Positions 29,703 to 46,623 of a stretch of DNA of 64,000 nt are shown here, in pieces. Numbering within the stretch: position 1 is the first letter of the stretch; every line of letters begins with the position of its first letter. The notes beneath the pieces were generated by a model. It made no database searches, was not told the DNA's origin, and saw nothing but the letters and a program-made list of their open reading frames with translations. Source of the DNA: Volvox africanus (Eukaryota > Chlorophyta > Chlorophyceae > Chlamydomonadales > Volvocaceae); the NCBI GenBank assembly GCA_030268105.1, contig BSDZ01000003.1:5193001-5257000 (forward strand), written 5' to 3'. A program made the position numbers and the translations under genes.

Positions 29703-32039
29703 GCGACACCCTGTATAGCTGGGCAAGTCTTGCGTACATCATGGATTGGGATTCATGTCCGGTCTGATCGTGGCTTGGGATTCATGGGCCCGGCTAGTTG
29801 CTGAGCCTTAATGTTGTCTGCGTGATCAGATGGCTCCATGGACGTTTTCGATTCCCACCAAATGTCAAGGTCTTGCTTCACACCGCATGGCGCCGAGTGA
29901 GTGAGCACTGTACTGCAAGTCTGACGCCGACCATTAGCGAGAAATCATTTTCAGGCGTATGGCAATGTCTTGAGGGCTGCGGTACATTTTGAATTTATAT
30001 CTCTATTGCGAACTTGCCAAAATGGGTCACAGAATAGGCAACAGGAGTGGGCGCGGATATGGGAAGCACAACAGGCATACTGTTGAATACACACATGGAG
30101 GACGTATACTTCTTGACGCCACCCGTTGTAACCCTGCACCAAAATGCGGTGCTGCTCGTACCGTAGGAAACATCGTATGCACTTCAAAATGGCATTTGCA
30201 CTACCTGTGCTAAGCAGGTTTCTTCTAGGAGGTTGTAGCTGCTCCCGAGGTCCCCCGGGCCGCAAAAACCTCTTTTCTGGGAACGGCCCCAGAATTCGTA
30301 ACAGAGTAGGCCCTAAAACGCCCTGGGGTCCCCCGGAACATACAAACACGTTTTCCGGGGCACAAATATGTTTCTGATGTTTCTATTGCAGTATCCCAGC
30401 TGTGAATGAAAACTCGGAGCTATTAGACACATTTTTAGAACAGTGGATATTATTCGGGAAAGTAAATGATAATTAGCAGGTAAGGGTTCTTGGAAAAACC
30501 TAGAGCAACATAATTCTGCTGCTGATTTTACGTTCAAGATTTTAGAGAAAGGTCCGTGTTTCAAGGATGCTGTCTAAAGTCTCTCCTTTTCTGTAAATGC
30601 TATGGAATACCAAAATAATATTCGATATCTAGTGCAGCTAAATCGGGAAGTTTTAGAATTTCCCAACCGTTTCAAGATTGTAAGTGAGCGGATAAATCTT
30701 CTTGCTGCAAGTTTTGCATGAAATAAGACTGTTTAGATAACGTATAATGAGCTCCCTTAGTATTGAGCTATTAAGTCGTTCTGGAGCCAGTAGTTTCCCA
30801 CAGAACTGGACTTTGCTTTCGCCAAAAGTTTTCCGGGTAAAGCTGGATAAAATTTTTTCTTCACGGGGGCACTTTTCTGTCCCCAGAAAGTCGTGCTTCT
30901 GGCGGCCCAAAAGGGCTCGGGCTCACCGGAACAGGCCTAACATTTTTAAGGGCATTTTCGAAGAAATTTCCGGGTCCCGTCCGGAGTGAAGTTTCATGGT
31001 GCTAAGCCCAGAGGCGTGCGAAAGCCGCCGAATATATTTGCGAAGAATTTCAGATCACCAATGGATACACCCGGAAGTTCGGGACCCCAGGCAAGATTTC
31101 TTCGTGTCACAGGGGATGTCACGCTGTTCTTCTTCGTAATGGTCCCGTCCTTTTAGATCATTCAGCACGTAGAATGTAGTCGCAAAGCAGCTGCCGCAGC
31201 AAAAGAAAGGGGTGGGTGGGCTGTACCGTGTCTCACCGTGAAGGGTATATCATTTGGCCGCGACCATGGAAGGCGGCATTGGCTGCCTCTTGCTGACCTG
31301 TGCATTCGGGATCAGGGTTAGAATAGTGGCGCTCGTGCCTGTAGAGCGGTTGGCGGATAACACCCACATTAATGATGCAGGAGGTACAGACGGTAATAAG
31401 GTATTGCGTGTGTCACAGCGCACGTCAGCTAACAGCCTTTGAGTGAATTGAATAGCTCGGAGCGTAGCTTTCGACCTCACAGCCTGTATGGCGACCTATA
31501 GGGTCCGAATGCGATGCTTAGGGGCGCGCTGATCAAATCTATTATTGTAGGCAAGCCCAACGCCGGGGAGCCAGAGGAAGCCCTTGGGCCAACGGCAGCG
31601 AGCACAGCCCTGGCGCGGAGGTTTCAATAAACCAGCAACGTATGAATACATGTGAAAAAAATACAACTGCCATTAAATGCATATGTAAGCGTGGTGAGCC
31701 ATTGGTCAGCCGCGGGTGTACAGTTACCGTTGTATGGTGCTGTAAGTACGAGATACATGGACCAGCAGGCCATAGCACATAGTAACCAAGGAGAGGAAGC
31801 ATGGATTCACAGGTCAGGAAATACATATGTTTCAATCTCATTGTGTCCTTTGGGCGTCTAGAGCGAGCCATACCTGTAACAGGCTTTTTGGGAGCCATTT
31901 ACTTATGCTGAAGGCATTCCTGTATCATCTGTACCTGTAGAACACAACTTGGGCTGGCTTGTCATGGATTAAGGAAAGCGTTTAGTCCATCCTAGTTTCT
32001 ATGAGCCTCACTCGAGGGCGCTTCCGTTAAGCCCCAGTC
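29703..32039. other. intergenic stretch with GC hairpin clusters
   Basis: No supportable gene. A TGTAA at 30127-30131 could serve SNM1. Between about 30220 and 31010 an AT-rich background carries many short GC-rich palindromes, for example TCTGGGAACGGCCCCAGA near 30273 and ACTTTTCTGTCCCCAGAAAGT near 30870. Confidence 0.5.
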
Positions 32040-35000
32040 ATGGGAACTGGCGAATGGGGAAAATGTTATACCTGGATTTTACAATTGGCCATTTTGTTCC
32101 TGTGGAGTGTACGTGTGTTTCCACTTGTAAGTTCAGGAAGAAATTACGCAAACGCACATCTATTGCAATTATATGGGCCAGCCACAGGACCTCAAGAGGC
32201 TTCTGACTGTGCAGGTCGAGCAACAGGCGCCAAAACTTTCCGACAGTATTTGGGGTGAGAAGGCGGTCGTGTTAAATCTTTCTACACTCAAAATAAGCAG
32301 CGATGGGAATTCGACCATTTTGGCGAATTTTACTGGTCCGGGTGGCTGCCCAACGGTGAGTTAAGCCTCCGCCATGCTGACTCCGTCCAAGCACCTCATG
32401 GGGCGTTGGCTTGCATGCGATGTAACTTGGCATGTAGATGAAGCAAGATCAATATTCTTCAGCACGCTTGCAGTAACATTGAACACGTCTCTTGTGTTCT
32501 TTTTCAGGGAAATCTGTTTCTTGTGTTTTCCAACGCCACGCCAACTGGCGGCGATATCTCTATCCCGGGGGAGATGAATAGTCAATGCCAAACTGCCAGC
32601 TTTTTCACCGGGGCATCTGCAGACTTCAACAGCATCCAGCCTGGTACCTACCGGGTTCGGTTGCTACTGGGCCTTGCCAAGCGGGTCATACCCTTTTCGG
32701 CCACGGCGGCTCAGGATCAGGGCAGCAACAACAGTGCCAGCCTTGGCAAAATACGATCTGACACGGTGAGAATGTATGCGCTTTGCATACCCTGAAACAA
32801 AGGAGAAACTCCCCGTGTAACCGTGCGTAATCCTTGCCCCTTGTTCGACGAATGCCGGTCTCACCAATTCAGATACTGATAACGGTTGTCAGAGCTGCAG
32901 TCGCCGACTTTCTCGGGCAGTCTTCATTAACCAGTCGCGTGCACGCAACGGTGACGCTGACCGTGGGGCTGGACGGCCCCGCGGAGCTCCCCACAAGCTT
33001 GGGCCTACGGGTATGGGACCCTTCAGCGGTGGAGGTGAGCCCAGCGTCGCTGACCTGGCAACCCGGGGAAGCGGACAGCAGGGCTTTCATTCTCCGCCTG
33101 ACGCGGGCAGCTCCATCCGGACAGGCTGCGCCGTGGGCCGAGCTTGTGCGTGTGGAAAACGTGCGGTTCAGCACCGGTACGCCGCCGTACCTGGAGATTC
33201 GCGCGCCCAGACCAAAGTTCTTTGTGGTTCCGAACCAGGTCCTCTACCGCAGCCCCAATGATCCAGTCGGCGATGACAGCAGTGACAGCGGCAACCCACA
33301 ACTAAGCACCAGCGGCGGCGTTGGGGGCGCTGTTGTGCTATCCGCACCTGGTATCTCACAGATGGGTTCAGTTAATGTAGAGGTTCGGCGCACAGACCCT
33401 AGCCCTTTCGGATCTACGTTCCAATACAGGGCGAGCGTACTGCAGGTTGCGGGTAAGAGTGTGTGGGGAGCGCCTTCAACGTTGCGCCTTCGCTTGTGTG
33501 GAGGGGTTGTAAGGGCAGGGTGCGGGTAGGGTGCGGTGGGTAATACATGCCCCGCGTGCACATGAATACACGTCACATTGCGACGGGATGACCCCCACAG
33601 GATCCATGCATCCACTGCTCAGGCGCGCGGGTTGCATTGGAAGCCGCGGGTTATTTCAATGGAATGGATGAGGGCCGTTCAGCAAGCAAATCACAGCGAT
33701 GGATTCGCAGGAGGGCGGGCCATTTGGCCCATATGGCCGGTCCGCATATTGCTTGATACTGACAAATGCATTCTCCTTAGTTGCCATGCTCGTCATGCCG
33801 AGAATTCCAGGATGCTAGGTTAGTTGATCGATGTGCGCATAGGGCGGGATGAAGCCCTGGCGTCACTTGGACCCTGCTCGATTGCAAGGGGAAGTAATTT
33901 CCTCTTCGCGCTACCACAGATCGTGTCCTTCGTATGCTGCTGTTCGTTATGTCAAGAAACATTCTTTCACTTGCCCTCGGTCTGATGTCAATCGTCAGGA
34001 TGTGCCTCGCCGTCGTGCGCCGCTGCGGTGTCCGCTAGCGGGCTGACTCTGAGGTTCTCTGCCGACAACACCAGCGCTTTTGCAAATATTGCAGTTAATT
34101 GGACGGCGCTGCCGTTGGAAGCCGCCCTAGCTGTCAGGCTTCAGCTGACGCCTATTGAAAACGCGGAGGTGGTTGAGCCGCCAGCCAACACGGTTTCCCT
34201 GTATGTCTACGGTAGCACGCATGGCACCTGCCCGGCCGGCACGTTCGGGCCCTGGCAGGATCCAGCGGCGCCTGCATTACAGCCGAGAGGGGGCAACGAA
34301 GTCGCTACGCAGACGGCCCTGTCCGATGCAGTGCCCCCGACGCCGCCGAGCAGGGATGTCGATGCATTTGCCGCGCGAGAGAGCGCCGGTCAGGCCGCCC
34401 TGTCTCCGCCACTAACTTCAGCGGCCCCCTCACCGCCCAGGAATCCATGCAATGGTGCGCTGTTAGCCTCATCTGTCTAGTCCATTGCGCAAACCCGTCT
34501 TGTGCTGATGTGTCAGCACCCAGCGGCTGCCGCCTTGCTTGGAGGTCTTAGGGCTTGGAAGGGGAACAAAGGAAGGATGTAGTACTCGCTCCCTTCTGTT
34601 GACCATGTCCATTGCAGCCGCCCCTGTAGTCTGTGACAAAAGTGCCAGTCATTGCCATGTTTTGTGCGGTGTTTTTTCCCACAGCTAAGTCCATGGTCCA
34701 AGGGCTCCTGGACTACAATCCAACTGAAGCGATGTTGCCCGTGCTATCAGGTACGATGCGACCGCCCACGGTAGGGGACACTGGGAGCGAATACATTGTA
34801 ACGACCCGAGCGTAGTGTGTTCCATTATAACGCAAATACGTTTAGATTGTTTCGTGTGGTGTCCCATCATTCCGCTTTCTCCTAAAGATTCGCGGATATA
34901 TAATATAATATCATTAGATTTTATTTTAGCATATAGTATAATTGTAATTATATATATGGGGTGGATAAGGGGTTTTTGCTTAACCCGTGGCCACTACCTG

Positions 35001-38000
35001 GCAGTCCCTACCTTCCCCTGTATTGCGGGGCACCCTTAACAGTTGTGTCCAGGCATTGAATTAGACTCCTCAATACTTTGGTTAATTCTGATAAAAAAAT
35101 AGTCGATGTAAATTACTGCCTTACCGTAAAATTACCTAATCTTTTTTCGCACATAGTTGCAAAATGATGGCCAGGCTTTGGCCTGTTGCCTCGCAATGGC
35201 CTGCTAATAGTGACCCACCGCACCCCAATCCGCTGCTTGCAGCTTGCGCTGATGGCGAAGCAGTGGCTGTACAGCCTGTCCGCATGGCCTTGTCCGAAGA
35301 TGAACCACCACCTCTTAGTGCACCCGCCCCCCTTCAAGGTCTCCCAGCGGCTCCGAAACCACCGCAGCCCTCTCCTGTTCCATCCGGCGCCGGTGAGGGC
35401 ATCGACGTTAAGACAATGGAGCTGCTTGTTCCTTACGATCAGGATGCAGTATCTGTCTTCATCCCACTGGGCAGCGTTAATGAGACGGTTGTGGTGATGC
35501 ATACCACCTGCAGTCCAGCGCCAAAATTGACGCAGCAATCGGTCCCAAGCCCATCAAAAGCCGGCGTCGTGGCTGCTTGGGCGGAGTTGACGCTGCCCAC
35601 CCATTTGGAGCTATGCTTCATACTGCTGCAGGTATTCGCCCCCGTATGGTCGGGAGATGCAACGCAACAACAGCAGCCTCAACCGGGCGGCGGCGACAGG
35701 AACAGCACGGGGACAGCATTGTCGCGTCCCCCTGCGCCGTCTGGCGGCAAATCATCGCCTCCCACAGGCTTTTCAGGGGCAAGGCAGGGGTCTTCCCAAG
35801 CATCAGCAGGCGCAGCATGGATTGCTGATATAAGCGATCGTACGCCTCCGATGCGCACTGTTCGGGCCCCTCCAAATGCCCTGCCGTCAACTGCCCTGCC
35901 GTCAACCGCTCCAGTTGCCTCCGGGATTGGTCCCGTCCGAGGCATCGTCCGGATTCTCAGCATGGTGCCGCTGCGGAAGTTTAATGTGACGCTGCGGCCC
36001 CGGAGCAACCCAGACATATTCTCCGCCGGCGCCTTATCGCTGTACCTGGTGCACCGTCCCAGCGGCCGCTGCCTGCCTCTGTGCGGGCTGGCATCGCCGG
36101 TGCTGAGTGCTACTGGGGCGCATTTATTTGGAGATAACTTTGACCCGGTTAGCCAGTCGCAGCTTGACAAAGCCGGGTTCACCCTAATACAGGCAATACG
36201 GGGGAATCCTGATGCGGTGGCGCTGTTGGACGAGGCTCGTGGGGCGGGTGGCGGCAGCAGTGAACGCGTCTCGGCCTTTGGCCATCGCAGGATACTCCAC
36301 GTTGGGGAGCTTCTGCGGCGCTGGCTGGCCACACGGCTGCGTGCTGGCTGGTTCGATGCTGCTGGCACGGAGGGGCCCGCCGCGGGGAGCCGCAGTGCCC
36401 AGGTCAGGCTGGGACGCGGCATGACGCAGGATCGGCCTGATGCTTTCTCGCGGCGACGTATGCTGCAGCTGAACGGCAGCTCCCCACCGCCGCAGGCGCC
36501 AGCAAGCCCGCCGCTAACGCCAGCGCCAACTCCCAGCCCAACAGCCCTCGCTCCAGAACGCGCCGGCTCACCGGCGGAGGACACACTGCCCGTGTTGGCA
36601 CCAAGCTCAAGGAGCGCGCCCACGACGCAATACCCAACATTGCAACTGTCGCCTGCAGCGCAGGCCACATCGCCGTTGGCCCCTCCACCTGTGCCGCCTC
36701 CTGTGCCAGGGCCTGGACCATTCAGCGACCCCGTCCCGAGTTATCCAGGAACGTCCTCGAGAGCACTCACTATGCTGGACGGTTTTGACCTGGCCGGGGG
36801 ACTGGGGGACGGTAGGCAAATGCACGTGCTGTTTAATCCGGAATTCGTGGAATGGTGCCACACTGCGGACGCGCAAGTGGTGGACCTGGCGCTCATGACC
36901 GCGCCCTACGAGTTGGAGCTGGAAGCGAGCAGCTTGGGGATGACGCTGCAGCTTGGCTCTGTCGGCAGCGATGACGGGGTTGGCAAAGGTACTGAGGTAG
37001 TGCTGGGACCGACGACGCGTTCGCAGCTGTTGCAACAGCTGCGAGGAGGTGCCGTCGGAAGAGGAGGGGACGCTCTGGCGGGCGATGCCATGCCTCCGGA
37101 GTCCGCAGACAACTGCACGGCGCAACCTTATCTGCCCGAAACGGATAAGCGCATTGACGTGTGGCTACTAGCTCCAGATGGAGTGAGCACCGCCCGGATG
37201 AAGCTGGGTTTGTACGTGGATTTCAAGGCGGCTGCGAGCCGGGGATGCCAGAATATTACTCAAGTACTGAGTCGCAACAGTACTGAAGCAATGCCCAGCA
37301 GGCCCAGCTCCAGCAGCGGGACGGGCGACGTTAGTGCAATTGGTGCGCCGCCCAACGCGGTGGGACGGCCCCCGATTACAGCGGAGCAGCTGCCGCCTCC
37401 AGCCGCCAGCAACAGCAGTCAGCCGATATATATGTCGCTGACTTCGCCTCTGTCCCTGTGGACTGCTTGCCGGCCGTGTGGCGCGGGGAGCTTTAGTAGC
37501 ACAATGAACGCGACCGTTTGCCAGCCCTGCAGCCCAGGCACGGCCAGTAACGGCACGTACAACAAGGAGTGTGCTGTGTGCGACCCCGGAACTTTCGCAG
37601 CCCAGATCGGCAGCACGTCTTGCAGGTGCGGTGTGCCGCCTCTACATGGTTACAGTCGGAATATGCATATCGCTTCCATAACATTTTGATCCCATGCGGT
37701 CCCAAGCTTTATCGTTGCATGGGTACTGGTGTTAGAGTTCACTGCAGAATAGCGTTAATTATAACACCGTGGGTTAATGATGCGAAGGCCGCAAGCAAGT
37801 CTATATGTTCGCCCTGGTGCACGATTTGTTTTTCCCGCGCCCTATTCGTGTAGTAGTAGATTTACTGTGACTGAGCCCCGTGAATGTGTGTGAGCCTCGT
37901 ATGAGTAGATGCAGCAACGGTACTCGGGTATCGGTTCCACCTTTGTACCCCGCCCCCGCCCCCGCAGTTACTTGCGATATGACTCCCAAGTGTCATAAGA

Positions 38001-40364
38001 CCAGCGAAAGATTTACTGCAAGGGTCACATCCGCCGCCTCGTTGCCCTGCCATTTCATCCGCTCCATCTCCGTCACAATTACAATTCTTCGCCGCTCCCT
38101 CTGCAGGCCCTGCTATGCCGGCAGCTACGCGCCGCGGCATGGCTCAGCCGTCTGCATTGTTTGCCCTGAGGGCACCACCTCACTCATGGACGGTGCCAGA
38201 GAGTGTGTGATACCACCCCAACCCACCAAGGGCAACCCGGCGATAGTGGTATCTTTCCAGATGGTGCTCAACATGTCGGCGACGGGCAATAGCTCCGTCG
38301 TGCAAGCAGCTAGCGCCACCGGCATGTCGGATGCACCTGCGGACACAATATTTAGAATGCTGATTGCTGCAGATACGGCGGCAGCATTGCGCATACCGCC
38401 TTCAATGGTGAGTTGTCGGGCCGGCGGCGGCACGGCTTTCATGTTGTGACGTGCGGAATTGGAAGGGAAGGTCACGTCACCGATTTGTGCTTGGCAGCCC
38501 AGCCCGGGGAATCCATGCGATATTCTACAATGCAGGCGTTCTGCGTACCAGGTAGCCAGGCAGCCGGCCAGCACCTTCGCACGTGCGGCAATGTGGTTTT
38601 CTGCGAATGTATTAGCATGCCCTGTTCATACTGATTAAGTGCTTAAAACGATGCAACCTTTCCCCTCTCCTCCTGGTGCTTGCGTTTATTGTTCCTAGCT
38701 CCGCACGAGGTTTAAGTTCCAATCCGGCCGTTTGCTTCCCATCCCGTCGTAGGTTCGCGTCACACTCATGGAGGTCAGTCCCTCCACGTTCCTTGTCAAC
38801 GTGTCCGCAACCATGCCCCTGGGCCAGAACCCCAGCTCCAACACCGGGTCCTCCCAGGGCGGTGCCCCACCCGGCAGCACCGGCACCTCCCCCGAGGTGG
38901 ATGCGGACACCCTAATCAACCGGCTGGTGGGTAACCCTGAAGGCAGCTTCCCGCGCACCAAGGAGGCTACGGGCGGCTCGCTCCAGGTGCAACACGTTCA
39001 GCGGCAAGTTGTGGTACTTGACGACCAGATGCGCGGCATCAATCCGCACGCGGTGGTGTGGCCCACACTCGCGGTGACCGCGCTGCTGGCGCTGGCGTTA
39101 GGCGTTGCGTGCCGGCGGTACTGCGGACGGCGAAGGGCGCGCCTGGGAGTGAGCTTGCCGCCCATCACTGATGCACTGGGCAGGTGGGTATTGGCTGCGG
39201 TATAACGGAATGGTAGGAAAAGGATGGTAGGTCAGGGATCATGGTATTGGTGGTGTTATTTGTACTGGAATAGACGCCTGGTTAATACAATTTCCCCCGT
39301 ACAAGAGCGTACATGCGCAATAAGTGTACATGGGTTACAGCTAACTCCTTACCTGAATTCGCAAATTCGGTAGCCAGAACACAAAAAGCAAAAGCAGAAA
39401 TATTTAAAGGCGGATATAACAATATGTACATATAATAATACAATGTTATAGTGTGTGGAATAGTTATATCACGGGTCAGACAGGGTATGAGAACTATACT
39501 GCCAAGAGTGAGACAGAGTGGGACACCTGTCTAAAGATTTGCAGGATATATCGAGTAGATGACTGAACCGTGAGATAGCGGGTTTATCCCAATGGCAGGC
39601 GCCAAAGTACCAGTGCAATATTGCTGCACAGTGCAGATGTACTAAATTGCACCTCATTTTCATTCATTACACGTTATCATCGGGTATTACGGTACTGAGG
39701 CGCTGCCAGTGGAATAAGTAAATTAATTAATAAGGAAAAAAGAAATAAAGAATATATATTTATATTGTGCTATGTTATAATGTATTATATTGTGTTCTAT
39801 ATGTATATAATAATATATATTATATCATTTTATTTTATTTTATTAAAATATATTTTAATATTCGTTGGCATAATAGGTATCCTTAGCACAAAGCATGCTA
39901 GGTACCGTGCTATATCGTGACATGTGTGGTGCGTAAGTATACCAAGGAACTAGTCTTTTATGGTGAGAGTTCCGGGGGACAAGATGAATACCTTCCGCGT
40001 TGTCATGGACGTGACTAAGGTCTTTACCGCGTGCGCCCCGTACTGTTGCTTCTTCGGTGACTCTCAACCCTTTGTTCTTTGCCGTAGGTTCTGTACGTGG
40101 AAATATCCCACCAGCCCGCCACCGTCGGCGCATTTTACGTACGGGAGATTTACGAACCTCGAGCTTCAAGACCAGTCACCCGGACCTTCAGCAGCACGAC
40201 ATCGAATCGGGCGAACTTGTAGCAAATCCAACTTGCCGTCTCTAGGCATGTCCCTGGGGTCCGACTCGTCCGACATGCTGACCATTGGCAGCACCGTTAC
40301 TGCGGACCTGGACGGGATAGCTATGATGTATACCAGGGATGTGCTCGCTGCACCCCGGATTTAA
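32040..40364 (+). CDS. large cysteine-rich single-pass surface protein (ephrin-receptor-like GCC2/GCC3 repeats)
   Basis: Ten exons join in phase: 32040-32126, 32215-32355, 32508-32765, 32873-33452, 33999-34454, 34685-34750, 35243-37625, 38107-38407, 38753-39183, 40088-40364. Together they give exactly 1659 residues. Exon 1 is a signal peptide (WILQLAILFLWSV) ending at a strong GTAAGT donor. The ectodomain has beta-rich segments resembling Calx-beta repeats (VEVSPASLTWQPGE near 33030), Pro-rich linkers, then about four GCC2/GCC3 cysteine repeats (CRPCGAGSF, CQPCSPGTAS, CAVCDPGTF, PCYAGSYAP) at about 37470-38220. A transmembrane helix (WPTLAVTALLALALGVA, near 39060-39110) precedes a basic stop-transfer and a tail of about 120 residues with no kinase or other known domain. 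The cysteine repeats are those annotated 'ephrin type-A/B receptor-like' in algae. A role as adhesin or receptor is inferred. The last intron holds a dispersed element. Confidence 0.8.
39457..39715 (+). mobile_element. dispersed element, copy 2 (in last intron of the surface-protein gene)
   Basis: Same blocks and orientation as 15640-16012, without the foldback. Both copies end in CTGCCAGTGGAATAAG. Copy 2 is followed by about 150 bp of almost pure A/T (39716-39860). Confidence 0.75.
39716..39862. repeat. A/T-rich low-complexity tract
   Basis: Nearly all A and T with TATA and TTTTA runs, directly abutting dispersed element copy 2. Confidence 0.8.
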
Positions 40365-41165
40365 GGGGAGCATGTGACAAGGGAAAATGAATGCTACTAT
40401 GGACTGTCGTAATTCCTGTTCACGATTTGGTCATGGGACTGTTGACTTGCTGGAGCAGCCGGATTTGCCTAATACGCGGGCTGTGCGACAGGGCATTTTA
40501 TTAGCAGGACGTCCGCTGTTCGGCACAAAGTTCGGTTACCTGCGTTCTTGAGCATATTGGCGTTAAGACTGTAGAAGTTTGCTGCATGACGATTGGCATA
40601 CACATGTGAATATTGGAGTTTGGGAATTGCAGGGGTGGTACATATTGTGTTAGGTATTATATTCTATGTTGGTTGGCATTTCGAATCTTAGAGAAACGTT
40701 ATTGCTTTCCGATACTAATGGCAGAAATATGTGGGGGAAACTAATGTGATTTGGCCTTGGGCGTATTGATACAAATTTAACTAAATATTCCCGATCGGAA
40801 GGTTTATTTTCAATTTGACCACACTTTTTATTTAAGTATATATATATATATATCTGCTCAGACTCATTATCAAATCTCTTTACAGACATGATGAAATGCG
40901 TTAATATGGAACATTTTTCGATCTTGCTAGTATTTAACTGTACCAGCTGCATCCTACTACTTTGACACGGATTTCGGCACAGGGAATACGAGGCAATGAT
41001 AACCGCTATTGTCCATGCGCTGCATCCAGCCGTTTCATCTACCTAACGCGCGCTCACGTACAATCCGGCCACCACTTAGTAATATACAGTGCCGAGACCC
41101 CTCCATCCCTCTCCAACCCAAAAGCAACATTCCACAGGTCTCGTTGCTGCACCGTGCCGTCGCTA
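40365..41165. other. convergent 3' ends (surface protein / enolase)
   Basis: No gene. A minus-strand TGTAA at 40880-40884, 282 bp past the enolase stop, is a likely poly(A) signal. A (TA)n run sits at about 40838-40853. Confidence 0.5.
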
Positions 41166-45276
<4,111 letters not shown>

Positions 45277-46623
45277 GGTAACTCGTGAGGACCTCGCGAC
45301 GGCTGCGCGTCGACCTTTAGCAATAGGCAGGCAAAAGACGGGGCGTTGGCTTTTTGAACACACTTGATGAACTCCACACGTTTGCAGAATGATCATTTGA
45401 GGATTCCGGCGCGTGGTGGGTATTATTATTCTCACTTTGGGGTGCCGTGCAGGGCCCTGTCGTATTGCTACTCGTGGAGCTTGCAGTTTGGCCATGTGCT
45501 TCACCACAATACGCAATTTGATGTGTAACACATTAATGTGGATGGTGAAAGTTGCTTTCTACGCGCATCTTGCAAAGTACCTTTCGTATGAAACGCTCAC
45601 GCGGACGAATTGTGGGCGTTGGACACCTGTGCTCTTGCCCTTTCGCTAATTCAACGTTGCAGCGTATGAATCATAAATAGCGCCTTCATTTTTTCTTCCA
45701 TGAGTTCTTTGGCCCCTTTTCGGAATGCTGGGTCGTGAGGTGTACTTAGAGGTGTTGCGTAAAACAGTGTAAAGCGCGCGCACCTGCCTGCAGCGCCCGC
45801 CGAAAACTTGCGCCAAATGGAAAACCGGTACCGGTACACGTCTTTTAACTCATATCGGGCATGAGGGATGCATCTTAGTTAAGAAGCGTAATCCCGTAAC
45901 CCTACCCCGGACACAGGTAGACACCTCCGACGCCCACACACAGTATTTATCCAAGGTATTTAAGATTATTTAAGACCGCATTTAGCGTGTAATAAACTTA
46001 AGCGTGATGAAAAATCTATACATGCACAGTGCATTGGGCTTGACAGAGCCGTGAAGCAGTCTGGTTGTCGGAAATTTACGCAACTTAAACCTCAGCAATG
46101 CCCCGTTGTAGTCTCCACTTTTGATATTCACGCAGGTGGCATCAGTTAAGAGGTCCAACCTTCATCATTTTGGAGGTTAGGAGTAAACGTAAGCAATTTC
46201 TCGAACCTTCCTGCTAAGCGAAAGATCCCAGAACGATAGGCACGTTTCAAAATGCAATACTTGTTGCTTTAGATGGAAAACCCCAAATTATTTGAATGCT
46301 CCGTTTGGCGTCGCGTTATGCACTCAGGTCTCGCAGCCGTTCTCGTACGCGCTTATTCCTCATCTTAAGTGAATGATCTATGCGCTATGTTCAAGGTTAA
46401 TAGATAAGCTACGGAAGTTCTGGTTTTCCGTCAATGCCGTGCTTGTCGTGAATGATGGGCAGTAAGTCCCTTCGTTATGTACGTTGACTTGACATATGCA
46501 GAAATATGTGCTTTTCGTTAGCTATATTGACTTTCACTCCAGAACATAACGAAATACTAATCGTGTCCAGCCGTCCAGATTCATTGTGAGTTGCCACACG
46601 ACTTTAACGAATAGTGATTAGGA
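45277..46623. promoter_or_regulatory. divergent intergenic region, enolase / DEK
   Basis: The two genes point away from each other with 1347 bp between start codons. No other gene is supportable here. No specific promoter element can be identified. Confidence 0.4.

Noticed and set aside
35164..35242. MMARLWPVAS... as the N-terminus of a separate gene starting at 35164.
   Set aside because: The phase of the preceding exon (ending 34750) fits the CTTGCAG acceptor at 35242 exactly, so this stretch is better read as intron.
35679..36668. 329-residue minus-strand open frame opposite the large exon of the surface protein.
   Set aside because: High-GC antisense shadow; the plus-strand frame has the conserved cysteine repeats and matching splice phases.
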